From contig NZ_CP030073.1 in assembly GCF_003261055.1 (NCBI RefSeq), positions 8,370,001-8,434,000 of the forward strand: a DNA stretch of 64,000 nucleotides, read 5' to 3'. This DNA comes from Streptomyces cadmiisoli (GTDB lineage: Bacteria > Actinomycetota > Actinomycetes > Streptomycetales > Streptomycetaceae). Positions 1 to 8,036 of this stretch are shown here, one piece after another; the stretch's first letter is position 1; the number at the start of each line of letters is the position of its first letter. The notes below the pieces were generated by a model that worked only from the letters and a program-made list of their open reading frames with translations, did not search any database and was not told the DNA's origin. Made by a program: the position numbers and the translations under genes.

Positions 1-83
1 AGATCAGGCAGGCCTTCGCCGACTTCCACGCGGGCAAGTTCGGTGAGGTGCCGCGCCGGGCGCGGCTGGCCTACGACAGATGA
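1..83 (+). CDS. Pirin family protein, 3' end only
   Basis: The window opens inside this gene. The frame starting at base 3 ends at TGA 81-83 and gives a 26-residue tail that begins IRQAFADFHAGKFGEVP. Pirin cupin proteins commonly end with a similar helix, a variant of RQAxxDxxxGRFGEIP. The metal-binding cupin core lies upstream of the window and cannot be checked. The gene converges on the EamA transporter 30 bases away. The assignment rests on the tail alone. Confidence 0.6.
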   Translation, partial: IRQAFADFHAGKFGEVPRRARLAYDR

Positions 84-113
84 CGCGCCGCCACCGCGGG
101 CCGTGGCGGGTCT

Positions 114-1076
114 TCATGACGGTTCGCGGACGGAGGGCCCGCGCGCGGCGCCATCGCCGGATCGCGCGGGATCTTCCTCGGATCGCGGGGGAGTCTCGCC
201 GGATGCCGGCTGGGAAGTCGTCCGACGGCTGCCGCGCCGGCCCGCGCGTGCGGGTCCACCGAGGAGGACGCCGGCCAGGACGAGTACGAGTCCGCACAGT
301 TGTTGGGCTGTCAGCACCTCCTTGGCGATCACCGTGCCGAGCAGTACTCCGGTGACGGGGTTGAGCAGGCCGATCAGGCCCACGGTCCCCGAGGGCAGGC
401 GCCGCAGTCCGGCGAACCAGGCCGCGAAGGCCAGCGCGGTGGCGACCAGAGCGGCGTAGCCGAACGCGAGCAGCGCCGACGCTGACAGCGCGGGCGGCGA
501 ACCCTCCACGACCGCGGCGGCGGGCAGCAGGAACAGGCCCCCCGCGGTGAGCTGCCAGGCGGTGCAGGCGAGCACATCGGTACCGGCGCTCCACCGCTTC
601 GTCAGGATGTGACCGAACGACGAGACCAGCATGGCCGCGACCGAGGCGAGCACCCCGGGCACGCTCACTCCTTCGACGCCCGTGAGCAGCATGAGGCAGA
701 CCCCGCCGAGGCCGATCGCGGCGCCGGCCAGATGTGCGACACCGGGCCGCTCGGACACCAGGGCCCAGGCGATCAGCATCATCGCCAATGGGGACAGTGC
801 CATGACGGTCGAGGCGAGGCTCGTGGGAAGCAGTTGGGAGGCGGCGTAGACAAGGACGAAGAACACCCCCACGTTCAGCAGCCCGAGCGCCGCGGACCGC
901 CACCACCAGGCGCCGCGCGGCAGGCGCCGGCACAAGGCCAGCAGTACGAGGCCGGCGGGCAGTGCCCGCAGCGCGGACCCGTACAGCGGGCTGTCCGCCG
1001 GAAGGAACTCATGGGTGACGAAGTAGTTGGTTCCCCAGGCAACCGGTGCGACCGCGGTCAGCGACACCCAACGCAT
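114..1076 (-). CDS. EamA/DMT-family exporter
   Basis: A 320-residue membrane protein with about ten hydrophobic segments arranged as two EamA repeats, the size usual for drug/metabolite transporters. Glycine- and proline-rich helices (for example around VGLIGLLNPVTGVLLG) fit the family. The start at MRWVSLTAVAP follows from where hydrophobicity begins; the frame stays open further upstream, but that stretch crosses the operator palindromes and the divergent MarR gene. The hydrophilic Arg/Ser-rich tail after the last helix is unusually long. The gene is divergent from a MarR regulator with only 43 bases between, so it is probably the regulator's target and exports a small toxic compound or metabolite. 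The substrate cannot be read from sequence. Confidence 0.85.
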   Translation of the reverse strand: MRWVSLTAVAPVAWGTNYFVTHEFLPADSPLYGSALRALPAGLVLLALCRRLPRGAWWWRSAALGLLNVGVFFVLVYAASQLLPTSLASTVMALSPLAMMLIAWALVSERPGVAHLAGAAIGLGGVCLMLLTGVEGVSVPGVLASVAAMLVSSFGHILTKRWSAGTDVLACTAWQLTAGGLFLLPAAAVVEGSPPALSASALLAFGYAALVATALAFAAWFAGLRRLPSGTVGLIGLLNPVTGVLLGTVIAKEVLTAQQLCGLVLVLAGVLLGGPARAGRRGSRRTTSQPASGETPPRSEEDPARSGDGAARGPSVREPS

Positions 1077-1081
1077 ATCAG

Positions 1082-1118
1082 CTTCCACGGAAGACAATAT
1101 AGCTTCCCGGGAAGCTAT
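1082..1118. promoter_or_regulatory. Double MarR operator between the EamA and MarR genes
   Basis: Bases 1099-1118 form a perfect 20-bp palindrome (ATAGCTTCCC and its mirror). Its core CTTCC-N2-GGAAG recurs at 1082-1093. The two cores are centred exactly 21 bp apart, two helical turns, so two dimers would bind the same face. The sites fill nearly all of the 43-base gap between the divergent start codons, so binding should block both promoters. Binding by the adjacent MarR protein is inferred. Confidence 0.75.
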
Positions 1119-1119
1119 C

Positions 1120-1659
1120 ATGGGGTCCATGGACGACCCGCAATCGCTGGACCGTGTGTCCGGCATCCAGGCCGACTGGCGCCGCGAACGGCCTGACGTC
1201 GACGTCTCCCCGCAAGGCGTGATCGGCCGGCTGCACCGCCTGGCCGGCCGGCTCACCGAGGAGCTCTGTCTCGTCTACGGGCAATACGGCCTGAGCGAGG
1301 GGGAGTTCGACGTCCTGTGCGCACTGCGCCGCGCCGGTGAACCCTTCGAACGGGCACCCGGCGAGCTCGCCGCGCACACCATGGTCACCACCGGCGCGAT
1401 GACGAAGAGGATCGACCGACTGGAGCGGGCCGGACTCGTCACCCGCCGCCGTTCCGACGACGACCAGCGCGGCCGGATCGTCGCCCTCACCCACCCCGGA
1501 CGCGAACTGATCGACCGGGCGTTCAGCGACCACATGCGCAACGAGCGCCGACTGCTGGACCTGCTGGCCCCCGCCGACGCAGCGGCGCTCGAAACGCTGC
1601 TGACCACCTGGCTCTCCCGCGTGGAGAATCCGCCGCCCGCCGGCAGCGACCGGGACTGA
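1120..1659 (+). CDS. MarR-family transcriptional regulator
   Basis: A protein of about 179 residues with the MarR winged helix: LVYGQYGLSEGEFDVLCALR helix, GELAAHTMVTTGAMTKRIDR recognition region, and a wing containing RRRSDDDQRGR, the usual DxRGR motif. ATG 1120 directly abuts the palindromic operator with only a weak GGGAAG upstream; ATG 1129 (MDDPQ) is an equally possible start. Transcription may be nearly leaderless. It very probably represses itself and the divergent EamA exporter in response to a ligand of that exporter. Confidence 0.85.
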   Translation: MGSMDDPQSLDRVSGIQADWRRERPDVDVSPQGVIGRLHRLAGRLTEELCLVYGQYGLSEGEFDVLCALRRAGEPFERAPGELAAHTMVTTGAMTKRIDRLERAGLVTRRRSDDDQRGRIVALTHPGRELIDRAFSDHMRNERRLLDLLAPADAAALETLLTTWLSRVENPPPAGSDRD

Positions 1660-1785
1660 CCTGCCGGCTTCCGGATGCGCGGCTGGCCGTGGAGGTTCGG
1701 ATGCGGGCGAGGCCCGGCCTCCCGGCCGGTTGCGGCGCCTCGTCCGCCGGTTTCGTCATCGGACCGGGAACAACACACGCGGCGA

Positions 1786-2658
1786 TCAGGTGTCTTGAGC
1801 CGCGAAACCCGTGCGCCACGTGGTGTGCCCGGGCTGCCACCCCCGGGACCTGGCCAGGGTATTGCTCGCTCCGCGTGCCCAGTCCTGCCTTCCCTCCGTG
1901 AGCGCGGGCCTGGGCACGCCGAGAGCCTCGGCCAGCACGGGCAGCCACTGGCGGCCCTGCGCCGGCTCGTCGTCGACGATGTTGACCGGGCCGGAGGGCC
2001 AGTCGAGCGCCGCGACGGCCGCGCTCGCCGCGTCGGCCACGTGCACGAAGGACGTGGTGGACCGGTCGGCCTCCAGATACGCCAGCAGGCGCGCGGTCGG
2101 GTCGCCCGCCAGCGCTGCGGCGACGGCGCCTCCCGGGGCGTACCAGGTGCCGGGGCCGTAGAGGATGCCGTAGCGCAGCGACACTGCGGTCTCGACGTCG
2201 GCCGCGGTCTCTTCCAGTGCGCGGATGCCCTCCACCACTGCTCCTCGCGGCTGCGGGGCGCCGGTGTCCAGCGGGACGGATTCGTCCGCCGGACCGTCTC
2301 CGGGCGCGTACGCCCAGGCGATCGACTGGACGACGATCCTCTTCGTGCCGGCGTCCCTGGCCGCGTCGACCAGGTTGCGTGTGCCTTCCCGGCGCAGCCG
2401 GTTGGTCGTTTCCCCGTCCGCGTCGGACAGGGCGGTCAACTGGTGGATGACGGCGTCGGGAGCCGCCTGCGCCAGCACGTGTCGCAGACCTTCCGCGTCG
2501 AACGCGTCCGCCTCCACCGCTGTCGCGCCCTGACGGCGCACGCGTTCGGCACCGGCAGGGGTACGGGAGAGTCCTGTCACGTCGTGTCCCTGGTCGAGCA
2601 GCATCGGGACGAGCAGCCGGCCCACCGCCCCGGTGGCGCCCGCGATCAGAATCCGCAT
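1786..2658 (-). CDS. NAD(P)-binding epimerase/reductase-like protein
   Basis: A 290-residue extended-SDR/NmrA-like protein. The N-terminus MRILIAGATGAVG carries the GxxGxxG dinucleotide loop (residues 7-13), followed by an acidic-strand pattern (AVEADAFDAEGL) and a NAD-dependent epimerase core with AYAPGDGPAD. ATG 2658 has GGAG eight bases upstream. GTG 2667 would give a GTGA overlap with the stop of the aquaporin-like gene and is the alternative start. It lies directly downstream of that gene and is probably cotranscribed. The substrate is unknown; family members act on sugars, isoflavonoids or quinones. Confidence 0.8.
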   Translation of the reverse strand: MRILIAGATGAVGRLLVPMLLDQGHDVTGLSRTPAGAERVRRQGATAVEADAFDAEGLRHVLAQAAPDAVIHQLTALSDADGETTNRLRREGTRNLVDAARDAGTKRIVVQSIAWAYAPGDGPADESVPLDTGAPQPRGAVVEGIRALEETAADVETAVSLRYGILYGPGTWYAPGGAVAAALAGDPTARLLAYLEADRSTTSFVHVADAASAAVAALDWPSGPVNIVDDEPAQGRQWLPVLAEALGVPRPALTEGRQDWARGASNTLARSRGWQPGHTTWRTGFAAQDT

Positions 2659-2663
2659 GGTGA

Positions 2664-3530
2664 TCACTCCTTCGTTCGGTCGGACGTCCCGCTCCGAGGG
2701 GGCAGGGGAGTCCTCAGTACGACTGCGGCATCGCCGCCGAGCAGTGCCTGCCCGCTGTCCGGCAGGCTCACGTCATGTGCTGCGTGATGTGCTGCGTGAT
2801 GTGCTGACGTGCGGCGCCGGTCGAGGAGGTGATGCAGCGCCGCTCCCAGAGCCGCGCCCAGGACCGGCGCGATCAGGTAGATCCAGAGATCAGTGGTCTG
2901 CCCGGTGAGGGCGGCGGGGCCGAACTGGCGGGCCGGATTGGCCGAACCGCCGCTGCGGGGGCCCAGCAGAGCGATCACGAGAGCGACGGCCAGCCCGATG
3001 ACATAGGGCACGAGGCGTGCGACACGGGCACGAACCATGGTGAACCCCACGGCGACCATGATGATCGCCATGCTGCCCGCCTCGGCCGCGAAGACCGACA
3101 CCTGTTGCCATGTCGACGCCGGCACGATCACCGCGTAGTCCACCGTCGGGAGGGAGACCGCGGGCCCCCAGACCAGGCGCCCGAGCCCGGTCCCCGCCGC
3201 GGAACCCGCCAGTTGAGCCAGTACGTAGGGCAGCACACTCCGCCCGGGGAAGGCGTCCATGAGCCACAGGGCGACCGTCACTGCGGGATTCATGTGGCCC
3301 CCGCTGCGCCGACCGGGCGGGCTGATGATCAGCGCGCTGAGGACGGCCCCGCTGATCGCGCCGATGACGGCGAGCGCGGCACCGATGTCGTCCACGTACA
3401 GAACCGAGGCCGGGTCGCGTACCCACCGGACGACCGTGACCGCCACGAACAGCAGGACCGCGGTTAGAACGAACTCGTCGGCGGCGCGCGCCAGGCAGGC
3501 ACGGCGGGCGGACGAGAGGCCGATACGCAC
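2664..3530 (-). CDS. MIP-family aquaporin/glycerol channel-like protein
   Basis: A 288-residue membrane protein with two NPA half-helix motifs, HMNPAVT at residues 79-85 and SANPAR at 196-201, and about six hydrophobic segments. This is the normal MIP architecture for water, glycerol or metalloid conduction. The first NPA is preceded by a basic loop (PPGRRSGGH). The C-terminal tail is odd: a His-rich repeat (HHAAHHAAH, residues 244-252) encoded by a 12-bp tandem repeat. The gene leads a two-gene operon with the SDR-like protein. The permeant cannot be decided by eye. Confidence 0.85.
   Translation of the reverse strand: MRIGLSSARRACLARAADEFVLTAVLLFVAVTVVRWVRDPASVLYVDDIGAALAVIGAISGAVLSALIISPPGRRSGGHMNPAVTVALWLMDAFPGRSVLPYVLAQLAGSAAGTGLGRLVWGPAVSLPTVDYAVIVPASTWQQVSVFAAEAGSMAIIMVAVGFTMVRARVARLVPYVIGLAVALVIALLGPRSGGSANPARQFGPAALTGQTTDLWIYLIAPVLGAALGAALHHLLDRRRTSAHHAAHHAAHDVSLPDSGQALLGGDAAVVLRTPLPPRSGTSDRTKE
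2775..2811. repeat. 12-bp tandem repeat coding a His-rich tail
   Basis: Two exact copies of ATGTGCTGCGTG (2775-2786, 2787-2798) are followed by a third, partial copy. On the coding strand they encode the HHAA/HAAH repeat at the C-terminus of the MIP protein. Twelve bases keep frame, so slippage would only lengthen or shorten the tail. Confidence 0.85.
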
Positions 3531-3629
3531 GGGGAACTCCTAGTACTCGCCCGGTCCGACGCGGGTCCGACCGGGGATGCTGCCGGTCGGCGGGCCCCGG
3601 AGATCCCGGGTTCCGCCGCCCCGGCGGTG

Positions 3630-4130
3630 TCAGCTGGCGGGGGTGTGGTGGCCCGGGACGAGGCGGGTGGACACACCGAACCGGTTCCAGGCGTTGATCG
3701 TGACGATCGCGACGATGAGCCGGGCGAGCTCGCCCTCGTCGAACCGGGCGGCGGCCCTCGCATAGACCTCGTCGGGGACGAATCCGTCGGTGAGGACCGT
3801 GATCGCCTCGGTCAGCTCGATCGCCGCGATCTCCCTGGCCGTGTAGAAGTGCTTCGACTCGCGCCACGCGTCGAGCTGGATGATCCGTTCGGCGCGCTCA
3901 CCGGCCGCCAGAGCGTCCCTGCTGTGCATGTCCAGGCAGAACGCGCAGCGGTTGATCTGCGAGGCGCGGATCTTGACCAGGTCGAGCAACGCGGGGTCGA
4001 GGCCCTGCCGGGCCGCCGTGTCCAGGCGGATCATGGCCTTGAAGGCTTCCGGGGCGAGCTTCGTCCAGTCCATCCGGGGTGTGTGCTCGGGCAGGATCTC
4101 AAGGCTTTCGGGTGCGTCGTTCGTGTTCAT
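3630..4130 (-). CDS. Carboxymuconolactone decarboxylase/AhpD-family protein
   Basis: A 166-residue all-alpha protein with the AhpD core motif RCAFCLDMHSRDA: Cys62 and Cys65 form the CxxC pair and His69 follows. AhpD-like proteins use these cysteines as a peroxidase or reductase centre against alkyl hydroperoxides. The mid-region (AAGERAERIIQLDAWRESKHFYTAREIAAIELTEA) is split here only to name the fold: WRES with the LTEA helix is typical. The gene is divergent from a MocR regulator, 47 bases away, a pairing that is frequent in actinobacteria and suggests MocR control. Confidence 0.9.
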   Translation of the reverse strand: MNTNDAPESLEILPEHTPRMDWTKLAPEAFKAMIRLDTAARQGLDPALLDLVKIRASQINRCAFCLDMHSRDALAAGERAERIIQLDAWRESKHFYTAREIAAIELTEAITVLTDGFVPDEVYARAAARFDEGELARLIVAIVTINAWNRFGVSTRLVPGHHTPAS

Positions 4131-4152
4131 GACTGCAACGCTACGTACGCAG

Positions 4153-4172
4153 TGGACCTGGAGTATGGTCCA
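4153..4172. promoter_or_regulatory. Candidate MocR operator
   Basis: TGGACC (4153-4158) and GGTCCA (4167-4172) are a perfect inverted repeat with an 8-base spacer, in the 47-base gap between the divergent AhpD-like and MocR genes and ending five bases before the MocR start. The position fits autoregulation plus control of the neighbour. Binding is inferred. Confidence 0.65.
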
Positions 4173-4177
4173 TTTCC

Positions 4178-5614
4178 ATGAAGGAATCCCAGACCAATTC
4201 TGAGGATGCGCAGCCTTCCGTGTCGGGCACGGACCTCCACCTCGAGCTACGCGGCCCCGGCCTGCGCACAGGGCTCAGCGACGCGCTGCGGGAGGCGGTG
4301 CGAACCGGGCGACTGGCCCCCGGCATCCGATTGCCGGCCTCCCGCAGCCTCGCTGCCGACCTCGGCATCTCCCGGAACACCGTGACCGACGCCTACGCCG
4401 AACTCGTCGCCGAGGGATGGCTCACGGCCCGGCAGGGATCGGGAACCCGCGTGGCCGAGCGAACCCCACTGGGCCGTGCCGCACCCGCGGCCCGTCCGAA
4501 GGCGGCAGCCCAGCGGCCCCTCTACCGGATGCGGCCGGGCGCGCCGGACCTGGCGAACTTTCCTCGGGCGAAGTGGCTCACCGCCGCCCGCCGCGCTCTG
4601 ACCATGGCGCCGAACGACGCCCTCGGCTACGGAGACGGGCTCGGCCGGGAAGAACTGCGCACGGTCCTCGCGGACTATCTGGCACGCGCACGCGGTGTCC
4701 GGACCGAACCGGAGCGGATCGTCGTCTGCGCCGGGTTCCATCACGGTCTCGCCCTGATGGCGCAGGTGCTCAAGGAGCGCAAGGTACACGCCGTGACCGT
4801 GGAGGCCTACGGCCTCGATCTCTACCGTGACCTGCTGAGCGGCGCCGGTCTGCACACGCCGGCCGTCCCCGTCGACGAACACGGCGCCCGCACCGGCGAA
4901 CTGACGCAGCACCGGGAGAGCGGCGCGGTCCTCCTGACCCCCGCGCACCAGTACCCCACAGGAGTCGCCCTGCGCCCGGACCGCCGCGTGGAGGCCGTCG
5001 AATGGGCGCGAGCCACCGGCGGGCTGATCCTGGAGGACGACTACGACGGGGAATTCCGCTACGACCGGCAGCCGGTGGGAGCGCTGCAGGGCCTCGACCC
5101 CGACCGCGTGGTGTACTTCGGCTCGGTGAGCAAGTCGCTGGCGCCCGGTGTGCGGCTCGGCTGGATGGTGCTGCCCGCGGAACTGATCGCGCCGGTCGTC
5201 GCGGCCAAGGGCTACGGGGACTACATGTCGAGTGTGCTGGAACAGTTGACGCTCGCCGAGTTCATGGCATCCGGCGCGTACGACCGTCATGTGCGCTCCA
5301 TGCGGCTGCGTTACCGGCGCCGGCGCGACGAACTGGTCGCCGCACTGGCGCGGCGAGCGCCGCGGGTCCGCGTGGCCGGCATCGCGGCCGGGCTGCAAGC
5401 GGTGGTGGAACTCCCGCACGGAACCGAGCGCTCGGTCGTCCAGGAAGCGGCCCGGCACGGCCTGGAGGTCGGCGGTCTCGCCGAGTTCCATCACCGGCCG
5501 ACGGTCCTCGACGGGGAGATGCCCGAGCAGGACGCCCTCGTGGTCAACTTCGCGGCTCCGTCGGACAGCGCGTGGGCGGGTGCGCTGGACACGCTGTGCC
5601 GGGTGATGCCTTAG
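4178..5614 (+). CDS. MocR/PdxR-type regulator (GntR HTH fused to aminotransferase domain)
   Basis: A 478-residue fusion. Residues about 20-95 are a GntR winged helix (SDALREAVRTGRLAPGIRLP, SRSLAADLGISRNTVTDAYAEL). Residues about 115-475 are a fold-type I aminotransferase domain with the PLP lysine in YFGSVSKSLAPG (Lys319), the EDDYDGEFRYD motif and GVRLGW. Such proteins sense pyridoxal phosphate or an amino compound and rarely keep transaminase activity. It is divergent from the AhpD-like gene with a shared inverted repeat. Length is normal. Whether it controls vitamin B6 synthesis is not evident, as no pdx genes are nearby. Confidence 0.9.
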   Translation: MKESQTNSEDAQPSVSGTDLHLELRGPGLRTGLSDALREAVRTGRLAPGIRLPASRSLAADLGISRNTVTDAYAELVAEGWLTARQGSGTRVAERTPLGRAAPAARPKAAAQRPLYRMRPGAPDLANFPRAKWLTAARRALTMAPNDALGYGDGLGREELRTVLADYLARARGVRTEPERIVVCAGFHHGLALMAQVLKERKVHAVTVEAYGLDLYRDLLSGAGLHTPAVPVDEHGARTGELTQHRESGAVLLTPAHQYPTGVALRPDRRVEAVEWARATGGLILEDDYDGEFRYDRQPVGALQGLDPDRVVYFGSVSKSLAPGVRLGWMVLPAELIAPVVAAKGYGDYMSSVLEQLTLAEFMASGAYDRHVRSMRLRYRRRRDELVAALARRAPRVRVAGIAAGLQAVVELPHGTERSVVQEAARHGLEVGGLAEFHHRPTVLDGEMPEQDALVVNFAAPSDSAWAGALDTLCRVMP

Positions 5615-5618
5615 TTCC

Positions 5619-5654
5619 GTGCGGGTGCGGGTGCGGGTGCGGGTGCGGGTGCGG
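5619..5654. repeat. Six tandem copies of GTGCGG
   Basis: Six exact consecutive copies of the hexamer GTGCGG follow the MocR stop codon by four bases. No coding role is apparent. Array length is likely to vary between strains. Confidence 0.9.
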
Positions 5655-5719
5655 GGCGGTGCGGTGCCGTCGTTGGCGGCCGGCATCCGGTGACCGTGCG
5701 GGTGGAGGGACAGGCCGGC

Positions 5720-6388
5720 TCACGCCCGCAGATAGGCCAGCACCGCCAGGACCCTGCGGTGCGTCTCTTCCGCCGGCGGCAGGTCCAGCTTGGAGAGGAT
5801 GCCGCTGATGTGCTTGCCCACAGCCGCTTCGGAGACGACGAGTTCGCGTGCGACAGCCGCGTTCGACCGGCCTTCCGCGATCAGGGCGAGGACTTCGCGC
5901 TCGCGCGGGGTGAGCCGCTCCAAGGGGTCACGGCGGCGACGCAACAGCTGGCGTACGACTTCCGGGTCGACGACCGTGCCGCCGGCCGCGACCTCGCACA
6001 GGGCGTCCACGAACTCTTCCACCTGCCCGACCCGGTCCTTGAGCAGATAGCCGACCCCCGATCCGTCGCCGGAGTCCAGCAGATCGGAGGCGTACGCCCG
6101 CTGCACGTACTGGCTGAGGACCAGAACGGGCAGTGTGGGGGTCCGCTCCCGCAGACGTACCGCCGCGCGCAGGCCCTCGTCCTGGAATCCGGGAGGCATA
6201 CGGACATCCGTCACGACGATGTCGGGGCTGTGCTTCTCGACCGCGGCGACCAGCGCCTCGGCGTCTCCGACGGCCGCGACGACCTCGTGGCCGCAGCGGT
6301 GGAGCAGGCCGACGAGTCCCTCCCGCAGCAGGACACCGTCCTCCGCCAGCACTACGCGCAGCGATCGGTCGGTTCGCAGGGATCGCAA
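5720..6388 (-). CDS. LuxR-family response regulator
   Basis: A 222-residue two-domain regulator. The receiver has acidic Asp17, phosphoacceptor Asp61 in VVTDVRMPP and the conserved lysine in YLLKD. The C-terminal LuxR/NarL helix-turn-helix begins LTPREREVLALIAEGRSN. The only usable start is TTG 6388, with GGAG five bases upstream; it overlaps the kinase gene by 37 bases, indicating coupled translation. Partner kinase and target are probably the adjacent kinase and the divergent ABC transporter. Confidence 0.88.
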   Translation of the reverse strand: MRSLRTDRSLRVVLAEDGVLLREGLVGLLHRCGHEVVAAVGDAEALVAAVEKHSPDIVVTDVRMPPGFQDEGLRAAVRLRERTPTLPVLVLSQYVQRAYASDLLDSGDGSGVGYLLKDRVGQVEEFVDALCEVAAGGTVVDPEVVRQLLRRRRDPLERLTPREREVLALIAEGRSNAAVARELVVSEAAVGKHISGILSKLDLPPAEETHRRVLAVLAYLRA

Positions 6389-7650
6389 GGAAACTCCACA
6401 CTCAACAGGGTCGGTCCGCCCGCCGGACTGGACAGAGAGAGTCTGCCATCGAGGACCGACACCCGGTCCGCGAGACCGGTGAGTCCCGACCCGGCGGCGG
6501 CATCCGCGCCCCCTCGGCCGTCGTCGCGCACGGCCAGGAACAGCCGGCCGTCGCGGTGGCCGCCGCTGACCTCGGCGCGGCCCGCGCCGCTGTGCTTGGC
6601 GATGTTGGCGAGCGCCTCGCAGACCACGAAGTACGCGGCGGCCTCGACGGACTGAGACAGGCGTCCCGGCAGTTCGAGGGTGACCTCGACGGGGACCGGG
6701 GACCGGTCCGCGGCATCGGCGACGGCGGCCTCCAGACCGTAGTCGGCGAGCACCTTGGGGTGAATGCCGTGAATGAGTTCGCGCAGCTCGGCGAGTGCTC
6801 TGCCCGCCTGGTCGTGTGCGGTGGCGAGCTGGTCGGCGAGAGGGCCGGGCGGCGCGTCCAGGCGGGCCAGGCCGAGCGTCATCGTCAGGGCGACGAGGCG
6901 CTGCTGGGCGCCGTCGTGCAGGTCGCGTTCGATGCGCCGCCGCTCCGCTTCGAAGGCGTCCACCAACCGCGCGCGGGAGCGGGTGAGTTCAACCAGCTCG
7001 GCGCCCAGGTCAGCGTCGCGCGGGGCGATCAGCAGCCGGGTCAGCTCGGCCCGTGCGCCGGCCACGACCCCCAGGACGTAGGCGCAGAGAGCCAGCAGGA
7101 CGAGTCCGAGCGCCGCCACACCGAAGGCCATCGGCCAGGTGGTGATCGTCCACTGCTTGAGCACCTTCGTCTCCATGCCGTCGCCGACCGTGGCCATGAG
7201 CAGCGGAGACGCCACCATGGACAGCGGAAAGAGCAGCGCGACCGTGATCGCGAGGGCGTCCACCGGCCACAGCAGGACGGCGAACAGCAGGGCGTATCCG
7301 AGTTCGCGCCAGGTTGCCGGTGCGCGGAGCCGGGTCGTCAACCAGGGCCGCAGACCCGTGGCGGAGGGCGCGGCGTGGCGGCCGGGAGCCGGTTCCAGGT
7401 CGACCAGCCGCAGCCTGAGCCGCTCCAGCCGGGCCAACGGGATGCCGGCAAGCGCTGTGAGCACGAGCAACGGCACTCCCACCAGCACGATCGCCAGGAG
7501 GCCGCCGACGGCTGCCGCCGTCACGATTCCCACCAGCGCGACACAGCCGGTCACCGCGCCGGTGAGCAGGTAGGCGACCGAGCGCCACGGCCACGCCGAC
7601 ACCAGGAAGCCGGGGCGGGACATGGCCTGCCACACATTCACGGGGTGCAT
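6352..7650 (-). CDS. Two-component sensor histidine kinase (HisKA_3 type)
   Basis: About 432 residues. The N-terminal half is a four-helix membrane sensor region (two hydrophobic blocks around residues 20-75 and 120-200), like the actinobacterial putative-sensor domain. HisKA_3 follows, with the phosphorylated histidine in RRRIERDLHDGAQQRLVAL (about His245), and a HATPase_c domain with VCEALANIAKHS and DDGRGGADAAAGSGL. ATG 7650 is preferred; GTG 7659 is possible. It pairs with the overlapping LuxR regulator. No extracellular ligand domain is present, so it may sense membrane stress or a lipophilic drug handled by the divergent transporter. Confidence 0.88.
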   Translation of the reverse strand: MHPVNVWQAMSRPGFLVSAWPWRSVAYLLTGAVTGCVALVGIVTAAAVGGLLAIVLVGVPLLVLTALAGIPLARLERLRLRLVDLEPAPGRHAAPSATGLRPWLTTRLRAPATWRELGYALLFAVLLWPVDALAITVALLFPLSMVASPLLMATVGDGMETKVLKQWTITTWPMAFGVAALGLVLLALCAYVLGVVAGARAELTRLLIAPRDADLGAELVELTRSRARLVDAFEAERRRIERDLHDGAQQRLVALTMTLGLARLDAPPGPLADQLATAHDQAGRALAELRELIHGIHPKVLADYGLEAAVADAADRSPVPVEVTLELPGRLSQSVEAAAYFVVCEALANIAKHSGAGRAEVSGGHRDGRLFLAVRDDGRGGADAAAGSGLTGLADRVSVLDGRLSLSSPAGGPTLLSVEFPCDPCEPTDRCA

Positions 7651-7707
7651 GGGAATCACCGTAGAAGCCCCGGTGGCGGCGGCACCATCGGGCCAGAGGG
7701 CGGACCG

Positions 7708-7729
7708 GGGGTAGGCCTGGCCCTACCCC
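7708..7729. promoter_or_regulatory. Inverted repeat upstream of the sensor kinase
   Basis: GGGGTAGG (7708-7715) and CCTACCCC (7722-7729) form an 8-bp perfect inverted repeat with a 6-base spacer, 58 bases upstream of the kinase start. It lies in the 386-base intergenic stretch (7651-8036) between the two-component operon and the divergent ABC transporter. A dimeric LuxR-type regulator could bind here. I see nothing else recognisable in the stretch. Confidence 0.45.
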
Positions 7730-8036
7730 GAGTCTCGGTCCTGCCGCACTGCGCCGAGGGACCCCCGCACGGTTTCGTGGAGGCACCGAAGAGACGAAAG
7801 AAGCAGTGGTCCTCGGCCAGCAGCGCTGTCCGAGAGCCCGCGCTCGTCATCGTCGGGCAGGTCGTGGCACCCGCGGACCGAGCCCGTCCTCCGCGCCGCG
7901 CAACCCGCTGCCGGCGGACACCTGCCGCCTGCCTGCCCATACGCCCCGGCGGCCGAGCACCGGCGCTCGGACGCCGTTCCCGACAACTCCCCCCGCCTGC
8001 TGAGCGGGAGGACCGACACCGATCAAGTGGGGACAA

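Noticed and set aside
5619..5654. CRISPR-like repeat
   Set aside because: Six-base units without spacers; a simple tandem repeat.
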